DNA from: Chrysopilus asiliformis
Taxonomy: Eukaryota > Arthropoda > Insecta > Diptera > Rhagionidae
Direction of reading: 5' to 3'
NCBI GenBank assembly: GCA_964034945.1
Contig: OZ035960.1
Span: forward strand, 34,340,368 to 34,404,367
DNA: 64,000 nucleotides
Positions within the stretch are counted from its first letter, which is position 1, and each line of letters begins with the position of its first letter. The notes under the pieces are model-generated. The model was not told where the DNA came from. It made no database searches and was given only the letters and a program-made list of their open reading frames with translations. The position numbers and the translations under genes were made by a program. Below, piece by piece: positions 55,043-64,000 of this stretch.

Positions 55043-57850
55043 AATTATAAATTTCAATACAAATTTGAACTGACTTGAAAAGCAAATACGTATTGTACTT
55101 CAATCATAATTAAATTGCAACAAAAAAAAATCAAAAGTTCCATTTCACATTTCCCAAAGTGAAATAAATTGTATCTACATAGCACTTTTTTACATTTTTA
55201 AATAGAAAGTAAATACAGAAGTGTTTTAAGCTTAGCGCCTATCGATGATGAATGTTTTCTATGTAGCCTAACTTAGTCAAGGAGGTCGATTATCGGTGGC
55301 ACGTATTTCACGCTTAGCTTTTAGCTTCTCATTCATGAAACCGATCTCGAGTGTCAAATATTTCGTTTGAAGAAAGAAAAATTCCTAAATAATTACCTGA
55401 ACACCATACACTGGATATGAGAATGGATTGTAATTTGTAAACCCTTAGCTAAGTTTTTGGCTCACGAGCCCGTCTTCAACGGCAACTGTTTCTATACTTA
55501 AATACGACTATATGTAGTTATTAGAGTTCAGACAGTCAGGTAGGTAAATGCCATAAATATAGAAGATTTTACATACAGTAGTTAGTGATGGGTGTAGATC
55601 AGGTGAGATGCCGGTGAAGAGTGTCATTTGGCTGCCAGGTAAAATTGGTATTTTTTTTTAGAGCGTGCCTAGTATAACATCTATTGGAGAGACGGTATGT
55701 CGTTCGTGGTCACAGTAACGATCCAATTGAGGATAAAAACTGCTGCTGCATAAACAAATCCTCGGCAAAATGGTGAAAGATAATCAGAGCTCCTCAATAT
55801 CATTCCTGCCTTTTAACTTGTCCATTGTATACACAGAAGAATGCCCGCTAATGATGATGACGGCAATGGTAATGATGGTAGCGAGTAGGAGGATTTTGTG
55901 TGCTCCCATTATACAGACCATCATCATGAGCCCGATGGTGGTATTAAGACTGAAAGACTCGACGTACATCCCATATGCACTCGATTCACATATGGTGGGC
56001 ATATTTCTGTCAGTTGGACCCGACTAGGTTGAACCAAAGACGTCAAAAAACCACTAGATAACTGATGCAGCAAACAAAAACACCTCAAGCAGCAATCATT
56101 CTTGATCCTAATGTGTAGTAAAGATAGTCGGTATTTCAAGAACCCGATGACTGGTGATGGATCTACAAATATTTGTTAGAATGCTAAGTGCTTCCGTGAA
56201 GGTTCACTTTGGGGCCACGGATCTTCGTTGGTTCTAGTTCTAGTAACTAAATAATATCCTAACAAGCATCAAAGTCGGGCATCGGCAATAATTTTTGCCA
56301 TGCAGGCCAACAGGTAAGTAATATGAGGGAGTAATGTGACATTTAAATTGATAGTAGACACGAAAGCTTTAAATGTAGGAACACGTGAAATGTTTTTAGC
56401 GTTTGATCAGCGGAATTAACTTAATGACTACCAGATCTTGATCAGCAAATTTTTGTTAATAATATGACACCGAAATTTTCGGATACAGTAATTTTTCAAT
56501 AAATTCTACCTGTGGCACTTTTTTCAAAAATTTTTCGTCTGCGGCGTATTCTGTCCTTTATCCTGAATGTCAATTTGCCTCAAAAATTTCCACGTTAAGT
56601 CGGGCCTATGCTGTAATTTTTACATAAATCTCAGTGATTTTTACTGGAACCTCAAGGATTGTTATTGTGATCCCAGTAGCTCTTAATGAAATCCGAGTAG
56701 CTGTAACAGCCTGAGTGACGAGATAATATACATTTTCGTTGTGGTTGTGATAGAAGGGGAGGCAGGGTGGCACGCTGGACGGTCAGGGGCTTAGCTCGCC
56801 GGGCGGGGTTGGTTCTTACCATCCTCCTATCACCTCTCTGCTACAAAATAATTTCGTGCCAAAAAACCAAAAAGGACCATAGCTCATCTTCGCATACTAA
56901 CGGAAGGGGAAGGGGAAGGAAATCCTTTAATAATCGCGGGACGAGGCGGAGCAGTCACGACGCTTACCTTTTCTTCCGTTGTCTCCGGATTTCACACCTG
57001 CCCCAAATAAAAATACGCTCACACAAACATGATCAAATTGCAAAAACACCTTTCAATAATCATATAAAGAAATATTTAATTCTGTTTAAATTCATTTATA
57101 AAAATGCACTACTGGATTAAATTTCGAAAAATTGCATACATAATGGCATAAATAAATGTCTAAAATCTAATAATATAATTTAAACCAAATATACATTGGT
57201 CATAAATATGACGAAGAAAATTAAATAAATAAATAATATCAAAAAAAAAACGAAATTCTCCACAAAAATGTTTACCACACAGAATTTATAATAAATTTTT
57301 ACCAACAGGTGGAAATATAAATTTTTACCAACAGGTAGAGACAATATCGATGATGGTCATAAAAATTGCGCAAAAAAAAAATCTCTAAAATCATAAATAG
57401 TGGTGGTATCAATTGAACATCTTTAAATCATAATCGGAGAATGATGGGAATGATTAAATTAAATATTCGAATACAATTATATAATTTGAATTAAAACTAA
57501 AACTATAATCGAAGCTAACTAAAACCAAGAACAAAAAGCTAACACGTCGACTCGAACTGATTTCCATTGAAGTTCCTTTTCTGTTGATGAATAATCGTTT
57601 GCTTTGAATAAATCCGTTGACTATTCGAATTGTATAAATGCCGTATTAACTGGCCGTCGAATTTTTGGCGCAAATTGCGGCTTGTTTTTAGCTACTGTTA
57701 TTTTTCTTGCCGTTTTCTTTAACGAATTTTCCAAGAAAATTACTGCTGGGACAATGCCATATAAAATGCAAAATTGCAAATTTACGCAGAATCTTTTAGC
57801 GAAACAGAAGCAAACAAAAAAAACCACGGGAAAGACTGAGCGCTTTTGTC
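55043..57850. other. Mostly unassigned; G+C-rich patches
   Basis: Includes the candidate small frame at 55784-56002 and a markedly G+C-rich block at about 56757-57000 (CGCCGGGCGGGGTTGGTTC on plus, GGGACGAGGCGGAGCAGTC). The block looks imported, perhaps a retroelement fragment, but I cannot name it. A 19-base word (ATAAATTTTTACCAACAGG) is repeated in tandem near 57290-57340. Confidence 0.4.
55784..56002 (-). CDS. Candidate small membrane-protein frame or terminal exon
   Basis: A 72-codon frame on the minus strand, richer in G+C than its surroundings, starts MPTICESSAYGMYVESFSLN. It contains one hydrophobic segment (about residues 22-52, ending TIITIAVIIIS) and ends with a charged tail, MDKLKGRNDIEEL. 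An acceptor-like TTTGGTTCAACCTAG lies 24 bases before it, so it may be a last exon. No family recognised. A different frame on plus is open over the same region, which lowers confidence. Confidence 0.25.
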   Translation of the reverse strand: MPTICESSAYGMYVESFSLNTTIGLMMMVCIMGAHKILLLATIITIAVIIISGHSSVYTMDKLKGRNDIEEL

Positions 57851-57880
57851 TCGGCTAAAGTTTGTCCTGACTTTAGCCGA
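57851..57880. repeat. Perfect 11-bp hairpin followed by T6
   Basis: TCGGCTAAAGT, loop TTGTCCTG, ACTTTAGCCGA, then TTTTTT. Terminator-like in shape, but no Pol III gene is seen in front of it. Confidence 0.5.
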
Positions 57881-57944
57881 TTTTTTATCGTGTTAAAATA
57901 TCGCAGCAAACTTAATTCTTCCAAATTAATTTTATAAAATTTAG

Positions 57945-58850
57945 GGTACTTCCCTTTTTAATTTGTCTGCGACGATTCCTGTTGATCGACAGGTGTCCCT
58001 CCAGGTAAAAATTAGCCTCAGCTGCAGGAATCAATTAAATTAGTTTCCACTTCACTTTCACAAAAAAAGAAAACTTACTCTTTCCCGTTCTAATAGCACT
58101 CAAAAAAAAAACTTTAAAAGAAGGAGGGTATAAAACCCTTTTCTAATTTTTAATTTTATTCCCAACTTTTCTGGGGGGACGATGAAACAGCAATTACTTG
58201 CAAATTAAATAAAATCAAATTTTGAAGATTTTCAAATTTTCTTGTGCTACTAAAGTGCCCTCTGTGGGGAAAGTTTCTAAGTGAGTATTAAACAAATTGA
58301 TCCCCAAAGGATATTTGTATACCGCTGGTAACTCCCTATTTGTTTATATTGTGCTGTCAAAGTTTCATTTATTCACACGATCGGGTAAGTGATTTAAAGT
58401 TGTTATTTAAAATTTATCTAGGCTAAGTATTCTTTTTTTTCCCAGGGAATATCCTACCGGACATTATCCCCGTCCACCTCAACGCAGTGCCTAATGAATC
58501 CAAAGTGGGGTAGAAAAACGCAGCAGACAAAAAGGTAAACAACTTTCCAATTAGCAGTGCCGTTGTATAAGATTCTAATGTAGAAGAATTACCTATTTTA
58601 GGTTTCATAAGAATGGAATACTTGATCCAGAGGACACATCCGACATCCACGGGGTATGTCCCGTCGACGGAAAACAGCCGGGTTAAGGCCATTTACACAT
58701 CGCGATCCGGACGGCTAGACGGACGTGGATCTACGAAGAGATCGGAGTTTCTGGACAGACGGACCCCTGCTAGACATCTGGATGATTCCATCAAGATAAG
58801 TATTACCTTTATTGTTTCAAAAAAAATCACCATATTTTCTCTTCCAGGTG
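57945..58850 (+). CDS. Candidate exons of an unrecognised gene
   Basis: Several blocks have splice-like borders on plus. 57945-58004 is bounded by AAATTTAG and CCAG/GTAAAA. 58446-58534 follows TTTTTTTTCCCAG and ends AAAAAG/GTAAAC. 58602 follows CCTATTTTAG and stays open and G+C-rich to about 58796 (RVKAIYTSRSGRLDG and KRSEFLDRRTPARHLDDSIK). TCTCTTCCAG at 58838-58847 precedes GTGGATGC. Frame bookkeeping is unresolved: joining the second and third blocks in the only open frame of the second gives an early stop (TAA 58684), while the best frame of the third block may start at its own ATG, 58613. The expected donor after DDSIK reads AAG/ATAAGT, not GT. No family recognised. Confidence 0.3.
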
Positions 58851-58993
58851 GATGCTACATAGCTTTTATTGTTATCCCAATGATTTTTAGTGAAATTATA
58901 TTGATATTTTGTGAGCTCACAGTTTTTGTTTTGTTGGAATTCTAACGATTTTTACTAGCCTTAAATCTCATTTACACTTAATATAAATTGTAA

Positions 58994-59656
58994 CAGCCTT
59001 ATTAATAAACGTTAGTTAATTTTTATCAATGGTTTACGCAGTGGATAACTCGAAATTCTTATTAATAAAAAATTTTAAGAGTTAACTGACGTTAGTTAAC
59101 TTTGTGTTAGCTAACATACCGATTTCCTCGAGTTAAGGAGTTGATAACTCTTGACGGCGCATAACTCTTGCAAAAAAAGACTGGAAGAAGCAATGATCCA
59201 TTAAAAAAATGCAATTTATGTTGTTTTATTATATTACCTTATCACTTGAACACCAATTTTCTGATCGCTTTCCTTCAATTTTTAAATTTTCCACTTTTAA
59301 TTACTTTGCAGTGAATCACAATTAAAATAAAAACATTAATTTCACTCCTATTTTAATATTGTCTCCAAGGAAACGGATTTAAAAAACCAAAATATGACTT
59401 ATTTTAATATCGTCTCCAAGGAAACGGATTTAAAAAACCAAAATTTGACTTAAATGTAAAAGATTTTCGTATTTTTTGGTACAATTCGGCACAAGGGTTG
59501 CCGTATTCCAGCGAAATTTTTAAATAAAATACGAGTATTATATGGAGGAAAAATTTTTATTAATAAGAATAGTTATCTAATGGATAAGTTTGCTATCTCG
59601 GAGTTAGTTAGCACATGAGTTATCTCCGTGTTAGGGATTTTTTATTAATAAGGCTG
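58994..59656. mobile_element. PIF/Harbinger-type MITE, copy 2
   Basis: Near-identical to 27757-28423, in the same orientation; differences are a few indels (one extra A near 59170, loss of a TAGC tetranucleotide near 59536). Flanked by TAA (58991-58993, 59657-59659), whereas copy 1 has TTA, as expected for independent insertions at TWA. The close match suggests recent activity. Confidence 0.85.
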
Positions 59657-59659
59657 TAA

Positions 59660-61563
59660 GTATTTAAAATAGATTTTACTATACAAACCGTTAATACGCC
59701 AGAAATTTTTTACCTTTTGCTGTGAATTTACTCGGAACAGTTAACAAAATTTTGAGTGTAGTTTATAAATTTAGAAGAAAATTGTACATAACTTTTTCAT
59801 ACATGAAAGTTCAATTGGATAATTTATTCGCCATATAAATAATTAACAACTTTCTAGGAATTAAAAAAAAAATGGTAGACTCGAAAAGTAGTTACACAGA
59901 GATTTCACATAAGTTTTCCGTACATTCAATTCCGATTCGAATTACTTATAAAAAATCTAAATTGATTTTATGAGTTCAAGTGTAGTTTCGTATTAAAACT
60001 TCTTTTGAAACTCTCAGGATGAAGCTTGCAGTCTTCAGGATGCTTTCTTGATTTTCGAAATTAAACTTGACTACTGGAATTCAGTTTTCTGTTTAAGAAT
60101 AATGTAAAAAGTATCAATATTAAAAAAGATACAATGAAACTTTACATTTCTATCTCTCTTATTTGAGTCTAAAGACCCCCAGATAATTTATAAAAAATGT
60201 GAGTATTTGTGTGTTGATTCAGTTGGATATTAAAAAAAATATATAGGTACTGAGTAGCTTCAATTAAATGTCTGGATCCAAAATTTTTGCGCATCGTAAA
60301 GTTTTTAGTGTTAATGGGTTTGTTATCATGGCAAATAAAGGAAATATATCTTTGTTTAAGTTCTGGGTAATTCTACGAACGTTAATGATATTTTTGGCAG
60401 CCCCGTAATATCATGCTAAAAATTTTGACTAAACGAATAAAGAGTTAAATTCGTTAAAGTGTTAAGATGGATCAAAGTTCAATGCAGAAATGGGTCTCAC
60501 TCCGAGTGATGAATGGCAATAGGTGGCTAAGGTTAACATCGACATCATATTTCGTAACATCGATATTTTGTTTACTCTGTACGAAGAGAGCTCTAAATAT
60601 TTTTTTACTTAATTAAGCAAGCAAGTAAGCATTTTTGATCGGTTTTACTTTCACTCAATTAATTGACCGAAGATCTCTTTCAGTTTCAGCACTGATGATG
60701 TGAGATCTGTTTTACTTCTTTATCCACAATTCGTATACTTGCGAAAAGTAATTAAGAAGTTTCCGACCTTTAAGATGTGTTCGTTTCGTCCCCTCCAGTT
60801 GGGATGTTTAAAGTTCCAACCTTAAAAACGACATGAACAAAAAAATCTTTCGAATATTGTCATTTTTCCACGGGTTTGACCAAGTTTACGTTTGGGAATC
60901 GAGGTCTCTCTTTTGGTTTACTCCATTAAAGTCAAGCAGGTTAAATTATCACGCAATTATATTTATTAAAATTACTAAAATATCTTTCTTTTGAAAGTGC
61001 GTAACCGAAAAATAAATTATGGCAAAAGAAAACCACAAAATTTTTACTCAGAAGAACGTCTTCGCTGCAAATGTGTGATAATATGAAATGTCTCAGCAAT
61101 TAACCGAATTTTAAAGTCTTTTTGTATTTTGGCAATAATTACAGATGATATTTTTAGCAATGCAGAAAATGTTAAGGTTGCTGTTAATGGAACAACGACA
61201 TTTTATAACAATTTTATACGTTGCTAGAGAAATTCACTGCATCATGTGTTTTATTTTAGCATCCTGCATACAGGTAACCTTTTGTATGGTAGATTAATGA
61301 AATTCACAGGGTCTATTCCTCAGGATTCAAAAAACATTAAAAAAACAAATTTGATTTATTTTTAAATAAATTGTACATTATATTATTGTATTTGCATTTG
61401 TGTCTGCAGTATTTGCAACTGAATTTTGTTCAAAAATTAAAAAAAAAACTGCATTTTTCTTTCAACAAGGACATAACAATTTTGTATTTTAATAAAAACG
61501 CACCCTAAAACTTTTTTTATGATCTGGCAATGCTAAAACGTCAATTAAGGTTTACTTTTTTAT
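59660..61563. other. Unassigned AT-rich stretch
   Basis: No supported gene or bounded repeat in about 1.9 kb. Confidence 0.6.
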
Positions 61564-61908
61564 CATGGTGAAGTTACGAACGAGCAACGTTTGGAAATTA
61601 TTAAAACTTACTACCGAAATTCTGAGTCGGTGGTCGCAATCGTGTAATCTCAAGAAATGGTCCGGTCGAATGGCCACCTCGCTCATGCGATTTAACGCCG
61701 TTGGATTTCTTTTTATGGGGTTATGTTAAGTCGTTGGTTTATGCCCACAAGCCAACAACGTTAGAGGAGCTCAGGAACAATATCGAACGCGAAATGGCCA
61801 ACGTTCCGGCCGATATGTGTGGAAGAGTGGTGGAAAATTGGCTCCAAAGAATCAATCAGCAAACGTGCTCGCGGTGGCCATATGAACGACATCGAATTTC
61901 ATACTTAA
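61564..61908 (+). pseudogene. Mariner transposase, internally deleted
   Basis: ATG 61564, then after a slip VTNEQRLEIIKTYYRNSESV. The helix-turn-helix and catalytic core are missing, and from about 61650 the text resumes SRNGPVEWPPRSCDLTPLDF and FLWGYVKSLVYAHKPTTLEE. A one-base insertion before CGCGGTGGCC shifts the last codons; corrected, the end is a short GGHMNDIEFHT tail at TAA 61906-61908. The CDLTPLDF motif holds the third catalytic aspartate of mariner. Non-functional. Confidence 0.8.
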
Positions 61909-63442
61909 ATGTAACATGTCCACTACACCTGGAATAAATTTCAGCCCGCTATCTCAATTATTCTGTGTTTTATTTAAATACAAAATTGTTATATCCTTGT
62001 TGAAATACCCGATACTATTATATAGTACACTGGAAGGCAGGAGGGTAAAGGGTAAATATTTTTTACAAAATATATTCATTTTATGTCACTTTTTTTGTCA
62101 GAATTTTTTTTTTATTATTAAACTTTGATAATTGATAGAGAAATTAAAAAAAAAGTAAAAAATTCTTTTTAATCTATAAAAATTATGAAAATATTAGGTA
62201 CTCACTTTCAAATTACAAATTCGTGTCTAATTTTTTCTTCTTTGGTACTTATTTTTAAATGGTCGAATCGTTAAAAATCTAATTTATTGCAGGGCCTTGA
62301 AATTTTTAACTATTTTGACTATTATTTCACAATTTATCACAGATAAAAGACTAGATTCTTATTGCATTTTTGAAATTTTAAATAATAGCAACTTTTTCAA
62401 AAAGTCAACTTGCATAACTGTACAAAAAGTGTTAAAATTTGTTCAAAATATCATAAGATTGAAGCTACCGATACTCTGAATTTCCCGTAAACGACTAATT
62501 GAAATAAATAAAATTTTCTGCTAATTGAAGCAAAACATCCCAGTATAGTTGGTAATTTTTTTTATTCTAATCAAATAACATCTATAAATAATTGTCAATT
62601 GACGTCAATTATGATTGTCGATACACAATACAAAAGCAGTCATATTTAAGTTATTTCATTGTCTCATTATTTTATAGTGTATTCTTTTTCTTCCTTCGTT
62701 TATTTTTGTTACCTTTCTGATCAATTTCGATCGACATCTGAACAAATTTTGATCAGGCCAAAATTTTTTGCAAACAAAATGTGTTCTAAAATCAATCTCT
62801 TAATTATGTCAATGAAACGTGTGAATGGCTCATAAGAGGCTATTATAATTTCATTAGTAGTTTCAATATAAGTGTTCATCTATGTGCGTGGAAATTTTTC
62901 GCGTAAAAAAATCAACATTTTACAGTGTGTTTACATGAAATTTTAAGAATTTCAATTATTTATCATAGACTAGGGCAACATTAAAAAAAATTTGTAATAT
63001 GAAACTGTCTAACTAGTTTTTTTTAGTCTGCATACATGTGAGCTTAATTCGTTTTTGGTAAAAAAAATTTATGAATATGACTGCCTTCCATACATCCGAA
63101 GACGAAAGTCAACATCCTCAATTGAAGTTTCGCAAGAGTTTTTTTTTTAATTGAATTTTCGTAAAAATTTTGTTCAAATTGTTTTACGGTCTGTAAAAAT
63201 TAAATTTTTTGGTGAATGTTCCTTCGACGACTGAAAATTTAAGGATGAATTTTGGGGAAACCGAATATTTATAGACTTTTTTCATAGAACTGACCATCCC
63301 AGGCTACCAAAATCTCGATGATTGCGACATTGCAGGGTTTTTCACCCCTCATTCGCTGCCACATAAATCCAAAAATTCGCGTTATAGCGCAAATATTGTA
63401 TTTATTTTTTCATAAAAATGTTTCCACAAAATGTTTTAGCAA
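61909..63442. other. Unassigned AT-rich stretch
   Basis: No gene seen. Frames at 61916-62128 and 62297-62479 are AT-driven and carry no known motif. Confidence 0.6.
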
Positions 63443-64000
63443 TTTTTATACCCGTACGGTGAAACCAAATGGTATATTAGATTTGCCTTACCGTTTGTAA
63501 CGCCAAGATCCCGTCATCACACAAAAAAATGAAATACACCAGTGTGTTTAGAATGATAAAAAAGTTGAATTTAGCATGTCCGTCCGTCCGTCTGTCCGTC
63601 CGTCTGTCTGTCCGTCCGTCTGTCCGTCCGTCTGTGGCGCGGATTGCGGGCGCAAGGATTGAGCTAGAGACTTGAAATTTTGCGCAGATTGGTTTTTCGT
63701 AAAATGCAAGTTCGTTAATAGGCAAAAATGGACTATTAGGGGGGGTACCCCCCATACGAACGAAAACGATTTTTGTGAATATCGCAATAACGGTGTATCT
63801 TATCAAAAAAGTGCAAGAACAAAAGTTATTTAGGATATAATTCTACATAAAACTCCCATACATCAAAATCCGACTGGAATAAATTTTAAAAAATCTTGTT
63901 GGAAAGTTTGACTTCAAAGTGGAATTTTGGTACAACTGTTCGATTTTTGATACGAATATACGGGTTTTCAATAATTGCCAGATTGGCAATTATAGCTTTT
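63443..64000 (+). mobile_element. INE-1-like element, nearly full length at window end
   Basis: TTTTTATACCCGTACGG to the 3' hairpin (ATTGCCAGATTGGCAAT at about 63975-63991) and TATAGCTTTT at the edge. GTCC/GTCT microsatellite 63579-63633; GGGGGGTACCCCCC core at about 63740. Confidence 0.85.

Noticed and set aside
57851..57888. Rho-independent-type terminator
   Set aside because: Right shape (11-bp stem and T6) but the window is eukaryotic and no Pol III gene precedes it; kept only as a hairpin.

Overview
The window is AT-rich, intron-bearing eukaryotic nuclear DNA, most likely from a fly (Diptera). The evidence is: a metazoan polypeptide GalNAc-transferase gene with ten introns, most of them 54-265 bp; a zinc-finger exon matching the insect PRDM factor Hamlet; an intron-containing tRNA-like gene; and many short DNA transposons. 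Among these is a family whose two ends look like the dipteran INE-1/DINE-1 (Helentron-type) elements. There is no bacterial-style operon, rRNA gene or CRISPR array.

Two protein genes are clear. (1) 20512-24774, plus strand: an 11-exon polypeptide N-acetylgalactosaminyltransferase. I assembled it exon by exon into one uninterrupted 650-residue frame with a membrane anchor, GT-A catalytic domain and ricin-type lectin domain. Its large intron 7 is filled with mobile DNA. (2) 34932-36335, minus strand: the C-terminal half of a Hamlet/MECOM/PRDM16-type factor, with a CtBP-binding motif and three C2H2 fingers. Its PR domain and first finger cluster are not in view. A strong splice acceptor at 36509-36510 and an in-frame stop upstream of the first ATG suggest a short isoform starting here. 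A tRNA gene with a 37-nt intron lies at 16014-16121, minus.

The rest is mostly mobile DNA. INE-1-like elements occur at nine loci (ten copies), and truncated copies touch both window edges. There are also Helitron-like elements (10144-10625, 16887-17274, 23010-23507, 39217-39473), piggyBac-type MITEs with TTAA duplications (5503-6288, 9790-10048, 25950-26126, 53819-54026), and PIF/Harbinger-type elements with TTA/TAA duplications (13671-14513, 27757-28423, 41853-42356, 58994-59656). A hAT-type element (13206-14853) hosts one of the Harbingers. Pogo/Tc1-type TA-flanked elements are at 5176-5421, 16389-17948 and 18989-20039. There are three broken mariner copies, and a pair of 1.1-kb MITEs in inverted orientation (44582-45691 and 46174-47273).

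Longer unassigned stretches (1.2-4.9 kb, 6.3-9.0 kb, 39.5-41.8 kb, 47.3-52 kb, 59.7-63.4 kb) show no gene I can support. Several short GC-richer blocks with splice-like borders (11905-12095, 33198-33379, 55784-56002, 57945-58850) may be exons of unrecognised genes and are listed with low confidence. All family assignments come from reading motifs by eye; no database search was run.
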